This document shows, in pieces, positions 37,793-45,886 of a stretch of DNA of 64,000 bases. Every line of letters begins with the position of its first letter. Within the stretch, counting starts at the first letter, position 1. The translations under genes and the position numbers were made by a program. The notes under the pieces are model-generated. The model made no database searches, was not told the DNA's origin, and worked only from the letters and a program-made list of their open reading frames with translations. Source of the stretch: JALYZC01 sp963725645 (GTDB taxonomy: Bacteria > Actinomycetota > Thermoleophilia > Solirubrobacterales > Solirubrobacteraceae); contig CAVRZD010000006.1 in assembly GCA_963725645.1 (NCBI GenBank), positions 1,178,001-1,242,000 on the forward strand, written 5' to 3'.

Positions 37793-39019
37793 ATGCAACC
37801 CGGGGCGACTGGACACGTGGCTACGGACGTTGTCGAGAGCGCGCCGCCTCACGGCGGTTGGGTTGCTCCGGGCTTCGAGGAGGTGCGGGCCGAGTTCGAC
37901 CGCAACTTCGTCGAGCGCGGGGAGATCGGCGCTGCCGTCGCTGCGTATTGGCGTGGCGAGAAGGTGGTCGAGCTGTGGGGTGGCCGCCGCACACCGACCG
38001 GCCAGGCACCGTGGAAGGAGGACACGATGGTCGTCGTCAATTCGACGACCAAGGGTCTGGCGGCGATGACGGTTGCCGTCGCGAACTCGCGCGGCTGGAT
38101 CGACTACGACGCACCGGTCGCCGCGTACTGGCCCGAGTTCGCTCAGAACGGCAAGGGCGCGATCACGGTGCGCCAGCTCCTCAGTCACGAAGCGGGATTG
38201 GTGTGGATTGACGAGGCGCTGGACGTCGAGGACTTGCGTGACCTCGACTACGTCTCACGTGTGCTCGCGCGGCAGAAGCCGGCGTGGGAACCGGGGACGC
38301 GACACGGGTACCACGCGATGACGATCGGGCTCTACATGCAGGAGCTGATTCGCCACGCCGACCCGGCGCACCGCACGCTCGGCCGGTTCTTCCACGACGA
38401 GATCGCGCGACCTCTGGAGATTGAGTTCTACATCGGACTTCCGCCGGAGATTCCCGAGGAGCGGCTCGCGAAGCTGAGGCCCTTCTCTCCCATGCGCGCC
38501 ATCCGAGCGCTGCGTTCGGTCCCCAGGGGGTTTGTGATGCGGATCCTGTGGCCGTGGTCGCTGCTGCGAAAGTCGATGCTCTTCGCGGACCTCGACTTCA
38601 ACGATCGCCGTTCGCTCGAGATCGAGATCCCGGCAGGCAACGGCGTGGGGACGGCGCGTGCGATCGCGCGGGCCTATTCGGCGTTCGCGGAAGGAGGAGC
38701 AGAGCTCGGTATCACTCCGGCGACGCTCGCGAGCCTCACGGCGGTTCACGACGTCGAGCGTCCGAGGGACGAGGTGATGGGTGTGCCCAGCTGGATGTCG
38801 CTCGGTTTCCTCCGACCGGGTCCGCAGCTCGATTGGGGCTCGAGTCGGCGCGCCTTCGGCACGCCGGGCGCCGGCGGCTCGTTCGGTTTCGCCGATCCCG
38901 ACGCACGGCTCGGCTTCGCCTACGCCATGAACAACATGGACTTCTACATGTTCGACGATCCGCGGGAGAAAGCACTGCGCGATGCCGTGCACCGCTCCAT
39001 CCGCCGGCTCTCCGGCTGA
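37793..39019 (+). CDS. Serine hydrolase of the beta-lactamase/esterase (class C, EstB-like) family
   Basis: A 408-residue protein. ATG 37793 has AAAGGA five bases upstream; longer starts (ATG 37778, TTG 37715) lack this. The catalytic SxxK is in VVVNSTTKGLAAMTVAVANS (~residue 80), the second motif is around TRHGYHAMTIGLYMQE (Tyr), and the third is GTPGAGGSFGFADP. The region VRQLLSHEAGLVWIDEAL is typical of esterase-type members. No signal peptide is visible, so cytosolic esterase activity is more likely than beta-lactam resistance. Substrate unknown. It stands alone, with a hairpin after the stop. Confidence 0.88.
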   Translation: MQPGATGHVATDVVESAPPHGGWVAPGFEEVRAEFDRNFVERGEIGAAVAAYWRGEKVVELWGGRRTPTGQAPWKEDTMVVVNSTTKGLAAMTVAVANSRGWIDYDAPVAAYWPEFAQNGKGAITVRQLLSHEAGLVWIDEALDVEDLRDLDYVSRVLARQKPAWEPGTRHGYHAMTIGLYMQELIRHADPAHRTLGRFFHDEIARPLEIEFYIGLPPEIPEERLAKLRPFSPMRAIRALRSVPRGFVMRILWPWSLLRKSMLFADLDFNDRRSLEIEIPAGNGVGTARAIARAYSAFAEGGAELGITPATLASLTAVHDVERPRDEVMGVPSWMSLGFLRPGPQLDWGSSRRAFGTPGAGGSFGFADPDARLGFAYAMNNMDFYMFDDPREKALRDAVHRSIRRLSG

Positions 39020-39101
39020 AGCCGAGAGAATCCGCTGGAGCGGTGTGAAGGTGCGTCGGGAAGAAACCATGTGATGCTGCGCGCCCGCAGCGGGGTAGCG
39101 C

Positions 39102-39131
39102 ACGGACGCCGCGGGGTCGCGGCGCCCGTGA
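39102..39131. terminator. GC-rich hairpin downstream of the serine hydrolase gene
   Basis: CACGG-A-CGCCGC, loop GGGGTC, GCGGCG-C-CCGTG: a near-perfect stem with one internal mismatch, 83 bases after the stop. There is no T-tract, so it could stop transcription only in the U-less manner suggested for actinobacteria. Confidence 0.4.
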
Positions 39132-39147
39132 AGGGGTGAGGAACCGC

Positions 39148-39168
39148 CTGAGGCTTTCGGCTTCAGGT
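39148..39168 (-). terminator. Hairpin at the end of the minus-strand membrane-protein gene
   Basis: On the minus strand CCTGAAGC, loop CGAAA, GCCTCAGG forms a stem with one mismatch overlapping the TGA of the gene. It may act as a terminator or mRNA stabiliser. Confidence 0.35.
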
Positions 39169-39627
39169 GGCGAACTCGTGCTGGACCGTCCGGTGGGCGT
39201 GGGGGGCCGAATACTCGTCGCGGCGGAGCAGCATCGCGGCGAGCATGCTGGCCAGCATGGCGGCGTGCTCGATGACCATCAGGATGCCGATGTCCTGGAC
39301 CAGGCCGGCCCACAGCAGCGCCATGACGGCGAACGTGGGGATGAACATCGATGCGGCCATCTCCATGTTCGGCCGCCACGCATGGCCGCGGTAACGCATC
39401 CAGGCGACCATCGGCACGGTCATCGTGACCGCCATCGCGAACAGCATCATCGCCGGCGCGTGGTCGTTCAGGTCTGACCAGCTGGTACCGAGGGCGCCGA
39501 ACAGCCATTCGGCCGGCGGGCCGAGGACCACCATGCCGAGGAACATGGCGATGACCATCTCGACGTAGTGGCGGATGAAGTGCCGCGTCGAGCGGCCGCT
39601 TCGCGTGGTCAGGATCGTGGCGGTCAT
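39163..39627 (-). CDS. Four-helix integral membrane protein of unknown function
   Basis: A 154-residue protein with ATG 39627 behind AAAGGAG. Four hydrophobic segments are evident: HYVEMVIAMFLGMVVLGPPA, HAPAMMLFAMAVTMTVPMVA, ASMFIPTFAVMALLWAGLVQ and GILMVIEHAAMLASMLAAML. It is rich in Met and His (MEMAASMF, IEHAAMLASM), which can be a sign of metal handling. Close homologues in actinobacteria are sometimes labelled FliP-like without support, and this name is not adopted. It lies between the serine hydrolase and a GlxA-type regulator, both with their own orientation. Function not known. Confidence 0.75.
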   Translation of the reverse strand: MTATILTTRSGRSTRHFIRHYVEMVIAMFLGMVVLGPPAEWLFGALGTSWSDLNDHAPAMMLFAMAVTMTVPMVAWMRYRGHAWRPNMEMAASMFIPTFAVMALLWAGLVQDIGILMVIEHAAMLASMLAAMLLRRDEYSAPHAHRTVQHEFAT

Positions 39628-39710
39628 GGCAGTACTCCTTTGCATATACGAGTGGGGGGTATCCGTGAATACTGGAGAGGGCGTTGTCGGTCGACGTCGC
39701 ATCGGGAGCG

Positions 39711-40682
39711 TCAGGCCGCGAGGTGGAAGCGTGCGCGGTAGTCGGCCGGGGAAACGCCGACGCGGCGATTGAACGCGCGGCGGAAGACCTCGGCGCTGGC
39801 GAAGCCGGCGGACTGGGCCACGGCCTCGAGGGACGGCGCGCCGTCCTCGAGCAGGGCGCGGGCGTGTTCGATGCGCAGCGTCTCGACGTACGCCGCCGGG
39901 GTCTCGCCAACCTCCCGGCGAAAGGCGCGGGCGAAGGAGCGCTCGCTCATGTTCGCGCGCTCCGCGAGCGCCGCGACCGAGAGGTCGTCGTTCAGGTGTC
40001 CGGCGATCCACGCCTGCAGCTCGCGAAGCGCCGGCCGCGCGGCCTGTTGGGCCGACAGCGCGCTGCTGAACTGCGATTGGCCGCCCGGCCGCTTGAGGAA
40101 GACCACGAGCCGGCGGGCGACCGCCAGCGCGACCTCGGGCCCCAGGTCCTCTTCGACGAGTGCCAGCGAGAGGTCCATGCCGGCCGTGACGCCGGCCGAT
40201 GTCCACACCTCACCGTCGCGGATGAACACCGGGTCCGGGTCGACTTGGATCGTGGGGTAGCTCTTCGCGAGTCCGTCGCAGAAATCCCAGTGGGTCGTCG
40301 CGCGGCGCTCATGGAGCAGACCGGCCGCGGCGGCCAGGTAGGCGCCCGTGCAGACGGAGACCGTGCGCCTGGCCTGCCGCGACGCGCGGGCGACCCAGTC
40401 GACGACGGCGGCGTCGTGCACCGCTCTGCGTGCTCCCGCGCCGCCGGCGACGAGCAGGGTGTCGTGGCGCGGTGGCGGGTCGGGGAGCGGCGCCACGCCG
40501 AGGCGCACGCCGTTGCTCATCGTGACGGTGCCGGCGTCCGTCGGACCGACGACATCGATGCGATAGGCGCCGGGAACCTGGCTCGATGCCTCGTCGAAGA
40601 CCTCGATGGGCCCGAGCACGTCGAGGGACTGGCACCCATCGACGGCCAGGGCAAGGATGTGGCGAGTTCGTGGCATGGGCAC
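39711..40682 (-). CDS. GlxA family transcriptional regulator (DJ-1/PfpI domain plus AraC helix-turn-helix)
   Basis: A 323-residue AraC-type activator. Residues ~8-175 form a DJ-1/PfpI-like amidase domain (ILALAVDGCQSLDVLGPIEV, VSVCTGAYLAAAAGLLHERR with the nucleophile-elbow Cys, ATTHWDFCDGLAKSYP, WTSAGVTAGMDLSLALVEED). Residues ~225-320 contain two helix-turn-helix motifs (LSVAALAERANMSERSFARA, SLEAVAQSAGFASAEVFRRA). Such proteins activate operons in response to small ligands, often arginine, choline or carnitine catabolism. The domain may only bind ligand. Its neighbour on the same strand, 83 bases downstream, is the four-helix membrane protein, a candidate target. Confidence 0.9.
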   Translation of the reverse strand: MPMPRTRHILALAVDGCQSLDVLGPIEVFDEASSQVPGAYRIDVVGPTDAGTVTMSNGVRLGVAPLPDPPPRHDTLLVAGGAGARRAVHDAAVVDWVARASRQARRTVSVCTGAYLAAAAGLLHERRATTHWDFCDGLAKSYPTIQVDPDPVFIRDGEVWTSAGVTAGMDLSLALVEEDLGPEVALAVARRLVVFLKRPGGQSQFSSALSAQQAARPALRELQAWIAGHLNDDLSVAALAERANMSERSFARAFRREVGETPAAYVETLRIEHARALLEDGAPSLEAVAQSAGFASAEVFRRAFNRRVGVSPADYRARFHLAA

Positions 40683-40758
40683 ATCTTGCCGCCAATCCCG
40701 CCTGGCGCCAAGGTCAGATACCCCACGAATACTGCCAATCCGCCAAGCGCCGTCCGGG

Positions 40759-40803
40759 TTGCAGCGCGGCCGCGGCGGCGCTATGCTGAACCATATGGTT
40801 CAG
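40759..40803 (+). promoter_or_regulatory. Promoter and palindromic operator overlapping the ArsR start codon
   Basis: TTGCAG (40759-40764) and TATGCT (40782-40787) are 17 bases apart. CTGAACCATATGGTTCAG (40786-40803) is a perfect 18-bp palindrome that begins in the -10 box and includes the ATG at 40795. The start lies seven bases after the -10 box, so transcription probably begins at the A of ATG. Bound repressor would cover -10, +1 and start codon. Confidence 0.7.
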
Positions 40804-41130
40804 TATTCGCAGATCGACCGGGCGTTCTCCGCGCTCTCGGATCCCACCCGCCGGGGCGTCCTCGAGCGCCTCGGCCGCGGCAGCGCGACCATCACCGAGC
40901 TCGCGGAGCCGTTCGGGATCTCGCTCACCGGGATGAAGAAGCACGTGCGGGTGCTCGAGGACGCCGAGCTCGTCTCCACCGAGAAGGTGGGGCGGGCGCG
41001 CCGGTGCACCCTCGGCCCGCGGCGCCTCGACGACGTCCAGGAGTGGATCGAGACCTACCGGCGGATGCTGGACGAACGCCTCGACCGGTTCGGGGAACTC
41101 CTCGAACGCACGAAAGGAATGCCGCAATGA
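40795..41130 (+). CDS. ArsR/SmtB-family transcriptional regulator
   Basis: A 111-residue winged-helix repressor. IDRAFSALSDPTRRGVLERL is the family opening, then ATITELAEPFGISLTGMKKH and VRVLEDAELVSTEKVGRARR (recognition helix and wing), and DVQEWIETYRRMLDERLDRF for dimerisation. It has no Cys-rich metal site, as is usual for ArsR proteins paired with SRPBCC genes. ATG 40795 is preferred over ATG 40783 because the -10 box and palindrome place the transcript start here. Its stop overlaps the AHSA1 gene ATG (ATGA), so both proteins are made together and probably repressed by this protein through the 18-bp palindrome. Confidence 0.9.
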   Translation: MVQYSQIDRAFSALSDPTRRGVLERLGRGSATITELAEPFGISLTGMKKHVRVLEDAELVSTEKVGRARRCTLGPRRLDDVQEWIETYRRMLDERLDRFGELLERTKGMPQ

Positions 41131-41618
41131 CCAGTGAACAGCAGCAGGCGCCAACTGCCACCATCACAACACCGACGGAGCGCGAGATCCAAGTCGAGCG
41201 CGAGTTCGACGCGCCACGAGACCGGGTGTTCACGGCCTACACCGATCCAGAGCTCATCCCCGAGTGGTGGGGGCCGCGCGACACGACGACCATCGTCGAT
41301 CGGATGGATGTCAGGTCCGGCGGAAGCTGGCGATTCGTCATCCACCACCCGCATGGCAGGGAGAACGCGTTCCGCGGCACCTACCGCGAGGTCACCCCGC
41401 CCGAGCGAATCGTGCAGACCTTCGAGTGGGAGGGCATGCCGGGCCACGTGGCCGTCGAGACCGCCACGTTCGAGGATCTCGGCGACCGCACGAAGGTGAC
41501 CACGGTCTCGCGCTTCCACACGGCCGAGGAACGCGACGGCGCGCTCTCGTCGGGCATGGAGCGCGGGACGAACGAGACCTACGCCCGCCTCGACGAGCTG
41601 CTGGCGAGACACGCCTAG
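41127..41618 (+). CDS. SRPBCC/AHSA1 domain protein
   Basis: A 163-residue helix-grip protein of the AHSA1 (activator of Hsp90 ATPase homologue 1-like) group. It shows IQVEREFDAPRDRVFTAYTD, PELIPEWWGPRDTTTIVDRM, GGSWRFVIHHPHGRENAFRG, TPPERIVQTFEWEGMPGHVA and ATFEDLGDRTKVTTVSRFHT. It is translated from an ATG overlapping the ArsR stop. ArsR-AHSA1 pairs are frequent in actinobacteria and their ligand is usually unknown. The link to Hsp90 is only a fold name, since bacteria use the domain for small hydrophobic molecules. Confidence 0.9.
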   Translation: MTSEQQQAPTATITTPTEREIQVEREFDAPRDRVFTAYTDPELIPEWWGPRDTTTIVDRMDVRSGGSWRFVIHHPHGRENAFRGTYREVTPPERIVQTFEWEGMPGHVAVETATFEDLGDRTKVTTVSRFHTAEERDGALSSGMERGTNETYARLDELLARHA

Positions 41619-41690
41619 GCGCTCGTGAGACCATCAGGTCGGTGGGCTGGCGGCGGGGCGCCGTTCCCGCGCGCCCGGCCGTGTGTCGCT

Positions 41691-43472
41691 TCAGCGCTTT
41701 CCGGTGTGCCGCTTGGGCTTCGGCCGGCGGTGCGGCTTCGAGCAGAGCCCGTACGTACGCCGGGTCGTGGCCGTCCGACGCCCGCCCAGGCGAAGTCGGA
41801 TCACGAGGCGCTTCGAGCCGCGTGACAGGTAGCGCAGATCCACCACCGCGTAGAGGCCGTGCCTGCGCCGGACCATCGGGACGCGGCGGCCCGCGAGCGT
41901 GGCGCGCGCGCTGCGCACACGGGCGCCGCGGGGCACGCGCGCCTTGACGAGCAGGCGCCGGCGGCTCTGGCATGCCGGCCCACGCGCCGGCGTTCGTGTC
42001 GCGTCCTGCGGCCACACGCTCTTGTCGACGCGGAGGACGTAGAAGCCGCTCGTGCCGTCGCTGAACCAGACCTCGCGTCGCTCGGGCGCGAACGCGGGCT
42101 TCGACATCGCGAAGTCGCTGGCGCGGTACTCGTTCTCCGAGCGGGGCTGTGGCGGCGCGACGTAGTACCCGATCTCCTTGGGATGGACGAGGTCCGCGAT
42201 GCTGAAGATGCGCAGGCCCGAGGCGATGAACGAGCACGCGACCACCTTGGGATCGACCCTCGTCGGGATGTTGCAGTAGTGCGCCGCGTAGCCCTGCGGC
42301 GCGCCGTTCCCGCCGGGATCGTTGGCGGCGGCGGCGTGCTCCGCGGGCTGGTTCACCGCCAGGCGCAGGTTGGACACGATGAACGGCTTCGTTTCGTCCG
42401 CGATGTCGATGATCCGGGCCTCGCCGACCATGTCCTTGTCGCCGCTCGGGCTCAGCGTCGACTGGTCGTACTCGTCGAACTCGAGCACGTAGGGGTGGCC
42501 GTGCTCCGTGAACGGGATCGCATTCTGCGGGATGGACACCGAGTTCCAGGTGAGCCGGCTGATCTCCCGCGCCTGCGGGTTGGGCCTGCGGGCTTGGATC
42601 TGGCTCGTGTCGAGGATGAGCAGGCCGCGGTTGCTCGGGTCCGCGATGTAGGCGCGGTTGCCATCGTCGCTGAGGGTCATGCCGTGGGAGTAGACGTTGC
42701 CCTGCCAGACCGCGTGCGGCGTCTTCGGGTTGGTGACGTCGATCGCCGTGATCGCCTGCAGCGCCGTGCTCGTCGCGTAGAAGGTCTTCCCATCGCGCGA
42801 AAAGCCGCTCTCGTGGCCGAAGCGTGCCAAGGGCCCGTACGACTGCAGCACGGGGTGGCGGCAGTCCGAATGCGCGTCGTAAATGGATACGAACCCGGGC
42901 TCCGTCGCGAGGTTGCCATTGACCGCGGCCAACAGCCCGCGCTTGGGGTTGAGGTTCAGCGACTCGTGCGGCGAGAGCATCGGGGTGGTCGTCAGCGTGT
43001 CGGTCTGGCGCGGATGCGCCGGGTCCGACATGTCGAGCACGGCGACCCCCTGCGACCCGGCGCCCGGGTTGAGCGCGTTGAGCGGGAACATCAGCGTGGT
43101 GTCGTAGAAGGCGCACTCGCGGCCGCGGCTGTCGACGTAGCGGTAGACCTTGAACCCGCCCTCGGTGCCCTGGTGGCCGACCAACGCGACGTTGCACCAC
43201 AGCCCATCCTTCGCCGACCCTGCGGGAACGCGTCCGTCCACGCCCGGCTGCGGCCGCGAGCCGGGGCCGCACGGCACCAGCGGGGTGGCGACGAACGGCG
43301 GCTCGGCGCGATGGACGACCGGCGCCGCTGCCGGCGAGTCCCCGCCGGCCTGGCCGAGGGCGAACAGGTCGTTGAGAGGCTCGAGCTGCCCGTACGCGGC
43401 GGCGGCCACGATCGCCAATGCTCCGGCTGCCGCCAGCAGCACGATCACACGCACCCCACGCCTCGCCCTCAT
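41691..43472 (-). CDS. Secreted LVIVD-type beta-propeller repeat protein with basic C-terminal domain
   Basis: A 593-residue exported protein, ATG 43472 behind AGGAG. A signal peptide (VRVIVLLAAAGALAIVAAAA) is followed by a six- or seven-bladed propeller with LVIVD-like blades: SQGVAVLDMSDPAHPRQTDT, GFVSIYDAHSDCRHPVLQSY, AITAIDVTNPKTPHAVWQGN, GLLILDTSQIQARRPNPQAR, ARIIDIADETKPFIVSNLRL and GLRIFSIADLVHPKEIGYYV. After residue ~490 a basic beta-rich domain follows (RRRLLVKARVPRGARVRSAR, VVDLRYLSRGSKRLVIRLRL), like the tail of the other secreted protein in the window. It has no catalytic motif. It probably binds ligands or surfaces outside the cell; the gene is monocistronic. Confidence 0.82.
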   Translation of the reverse strand: MRARRGVRVIVLLAAAGALAIVAAAAYGQLEPLNDLFALGQAGGDSPAAAPVVHRAEPPFVATPLVPCGPGSRPQPGVDGRVPAGSAKDGLWCNVALVGHQGTEGGFKVYRYVDSRGRECAFYDTTLMFPLNALNPGAGSQGVAVLDMSDPAHPRQTDTLTTTPMLSPHESLNLNPKRGLLAAVNGNLATEPGFVSIYDAHSDCRHPVLQSYGPLARFGHESGFSRDGKTFYATSTALQAITAIDVTNPKTPHAVWQGNVYSHGMTLSDDGNRAYIADPSNRGLLILDTSQIQARRPNPQAREISRLTWNSVSIPQNAIPFTEHGHPYVLEFDEYDQSTLSPSGDKDMVGEARIIDIADETKPFIVSNLRLAVNQPAEHAAAANDPGGNGAPQGYAAHYCNIPTRVDPKVVACSFIASGLRIFSIADLVHPKEIGYYVAPPQPRSENEYRASDFAMSKPAFAPERREVWFSDGTSGFYVLRVDKSVWPQDATRTPARGPACQSRRRLLVKARVPRGARVRSARATLAGRRVPMVRRRHGLYAVVDLRYLSRGSKRLVIRLRLGGRRTATTRRTYGLCSKPHRRPKPKRHTGKR

Positions 43473-43579
43473 TCACCCGCTCCTGTCCGCCGCGTTTCGC
43501 TCATCGACCAACGACCCGGTCCCGCGTCGCGTCGATGGTACTGAAATCGGAGCGTCCTCAAGCCACCTCGGCGTGGGGC

Positions 43580-43594
43580 CTCGGCGAAGCCGAG
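43580..43594 (-). terminator. Hairpin downstream of the EamA-type transporter gene
   Basis: CTCGGC, loop GAA, GCCGAG (perfect 6-bp stem), 11 bases after the stop of the minus-strand gene. An outer pairing of CAAGCC with GGCTTG may extend it. Confidence 0.45.
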
Positions 43595-43604
43595 TGGAGG
43601 CTTG

Positions 43605-44460
43605 CTAGGCCGGGTCGGAGCGTGCCCGGAGCGGGGCGGGGACGAGCGCTCCGCCGGCGATCACGAGGCAGAACGCGAGCAGGCGGGCGATGATCCCGAG
43701 CGCGCCGGATCCGATCGGCTCGCCGAAGACGAGGATGCCGCCGAGGATCGCGGCGAGGTTGGCCGCCACGGATGTGATTGCGATGACCTCGATGGCGAGC
43801 CCGAGCTGGAGGCTGCGGGCGGAGGCGTAGAAGGAGATGACGAAGGAGACCAGCGCGGTGAGCGTCCACGGGCTGAGCAGGCCGAACAGCGGCCCCTGTG
43901 AGTGCGTGAGGTACTTGATGGCAACATCGGAAACGCCGAAGAGCACGCCGGCGGCCGTCGCGAGCAGGAGCGCTTCGCCGCGCTGTGGCACGGCGCGGTG
44001 CGTCGAGATCCTCACGAGCCCGACACCGGCCGCCAAGATGGCGCCCTCGAAAGCAATCAGCGCCGCCAGCGACGAGCGTTGTGGGCCCTCTGCCGTGGCC
44101 GTCAGAGCGATGACCGCCAATCCCGCGGCTTGTGGTCGTCACGCCGATCCATTGCCGTCGTTCGAGGCGAAACCCGAAGAATCGTTCGGCCAGCACGGCC
44201 AGGAAGACGAGCCCTCCGGACATGACCGCCTGCACGCTCGACAGGGACGCGAGCGAGAGCGCCCCGATGTGCAGCCCCCAGGCGAAGAGCGAGACGATCC
44301 ACCCCACCAAGAACCATCGCGAGCGAAACAGATCGGCGGCGCTGCGCAGCGGGCGGCGCACCCGGATCGATGGGGCGAGCACCGCGCCGCGCTGCTTGAA
44401 CAAGAAGCCGAGGTTGGTGCCCAACGCCGAGCCGACCGCAAGAATCAGTCCCAGGATCAC
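43605..44460 (-). pseudogene. EamA/DMT-superfamily transporter, frameshifted
   Basis: A ten-helix drug/metabolite-type permease of ~285 residues. The first half (ATG 44460) reads LGLILAVGSALGTNLGFLFK, WFLVGWIVSLFAWGLHIGAL and VQAVMSGGLVFLAVLAERFF. After RQWIGVTTT the frame shifts by one base near 44125-44140. The second half continues with AVIALTATAEG, ILAAGVGLVRIS, LLATAAGVLFGVSDVAIKYL, LVSFVISFYASARSLQLGLA and ILGGILVFGEPIGSGALGII. An extra A at the junction explains it. The family exports or imports small metabolites. Divergent hydrolase-cyclase gene starts 79 bases away. A sequencing indel is possible, and the protein otherwise looks intact. Confidence 0.75.
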
Positions 44461-44538
44461 CGCTGGGACTCAATTGTGCCGTGGGCCGACGCTTCGCGCC
44501 CCTAGACTGAATTGATCCAACCTCGGGGCACATCGTCG

Positions 44539-45870
44539 GTGCGGCCGGAGACCAGGTACGCGGCGAACGGCGACGTCAACCTCGCCTACCAGGTCTTCGG
44601 CGAGGGCGACCTCGACCTGGTGCTCGTCAACGGGTACCTCAGCCACCTCGAGCTCGTCTGGGAGAACGAGCCTGCGGCCCGCTTCCTCGAGGGCCTCGCG
44701 TCCTTCGCGCGGGTGATCAACTTCGACCGCCGCGGCTCGGGGCTGTCCGATCCGGTGGCCGAGGCCCCGACGCTCGAGCAGCGAATGGACGACGTGCGGG
44801 CGGTGATGGATGCCGCGGGCACGGAGCGCGCGGCCCTGATGGGGATCTCGGAGGGCGTGTCGATGTGCATCCTGTTCGCGGCCACGTACCCGGAGCGCGC
44901 CCGCGCGCTCGTGGCCTACGGGGGCATGGCCCGGGGAACGGCGGACGACGACTACCCGTGGGCCTCGCCGGCGGACGCGCTGATCGAGTCGGGGAACGAG
45001 CTCGTCGGGCCGCACTGGGGTGAGGGCGCGTCGGTCGAGTTCGCCGCGCCGAGCCAGGCGCAGAATCCGGACACGCGCGCCTTCTTCGCTCGGTTGGAGC
45101 GCTCGAGCGCCAGCCCCGGGATGCTCCGGTCGCTGGTCCAGATGTTCCTCGACATCGACGTGCGCGACGTCGTGCCGACCGTTCACGTTCCGGTGCTGGT
45201 GCTTCACCGTCGCCACGACCGGCTCGTCAACATCGGCAACGGGCGCTGGCTCGCGGAGCACCTCCCCGATGCGCGGCTCGTCGAGCTGGCCGGCGAAGAC
45301 CACAATCCGTGGTACCAGGACGCCGATGCCACCATCGGCGAGATCCAGGAGTTCCTCACCGGCACGCGCAACGCGGTCGAGCCCGAGCGGACGCTGGCGA
45401 CCGTCCTGTTCACCGACATCGTCGACTCGACGCGCACCGCGTCCGAGCTCGGGGACCAGCGGTGGCGCGAGCTCCTCGAGCGCCACCAGCGGACCGTGCG
45501 GGAGGAGCTCGCGCGGTTCGGCGGCCGTGAGATCAAGTCGATCGGAGACGGGTTCCTGGCCGTGTTCGACGGGCCGGCGCGCGCGATTCGCTGCGCCGAG
45601 GTGATCGTCGCCGCCTCCGAGGAAGCCGGAATCCTGGTGCGCGCGGGGGTGCACACGGGCGAGTGCGAGGTCATGGGGGACGACATCGGCGGCATCGCCG
45701 TGCACATCGCGGCGCGCGTCAGCGCGCTCGCCGGGCCGGCCGAGGTGCTCGCCTCCCGCACCGTCAAGGACCTGGTGGCCGGATCGGGCATCGAGTTCTC
45801 CGACCGCGGCACGCACGCGCTGAAGGGCATCCCCGACACGTGGCAGCTGTACGCGGCGAGCTGCGCCTGA
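44539..45870 (+). CDS. Alpha/beta hydrolase fused to class III nucleotide cyclase (second paralogue)
   Basis: A 443-residue paralogue of the fusion at 32926. The hydrolase half has LNLAYQVFGEGDLDL-like opening (residues NLAYQVFG), RRGSGLSDP, MGISEGVSMC (Ser elbow) and GEDHNPWYQDADA (His). The cyclase half has TVLFTDIVDSTRTAS, GREIKSIGDGFLAVF, GVHTGECEVMGDDI and GGIAVHIAARVSALA. Where the first paralogue has Asn in the transition-state motif (VNIGAR), this one has His (VHIAAR), so activity may be reduced or altered. GTG 44539 aligns with the start of the paralogue; TTG 44512 is an alternative, three bases after a TAGACT box. It is divergent from the EamA gene. Confidence 0.87.
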   Translation: MRPETRYAANGDVNLAYQVFGEGDLDLVLVNGYLSHLELVWENEPAARFLEGLASFARVINFDRRGSGLSDPVAEAPTLEQRMDDVRAVMDAAGTERAALMGISEGVSMCILFAATYPERARALVAYGGMARGTADDDYPWASPADALIESGNELVGPHWGEGASVEFAAPSQAQNPDTRAFFARLERSSASPGMLRSLVQMFLDIDVRDVVPTVHVPVLVLHRRHDRLVNIGNGRWLAEHLPDARLVELAGEDHNPWYQDADATIGEIQEFLTGTRNAVEPERTLATVLFTDIVDSTRTASELGDQRWRELLERHQRTVREELARFGGREIKSIGDGFLAVFDGPARAIRCAEVIVAASEEAGILVRAGVHTGECEVMGDDIGGIAVHIAARVSALAGPAEVLASRTVKDLVAGSGIEFSDRGTHALKGIPDTWQLYAASCA

Positions 45871-45886
45871 GGGCCGCGTCGGGCGT

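Noticed and set aside
39163..39627. FliP-like flagellar protein
   Set aside because: Four short helices and no FliP signature; no flagellar genes nearby. The label exists for homologues but has no support in the sequence.
37152..39910. Minus-strand ORF 38255-39910 running across the serine hydrolase and membrane-protein genes
   Set aside because: It is antisense to the hydrolase gene and out of frame with the membrane-protein gene, with no conserved domain.
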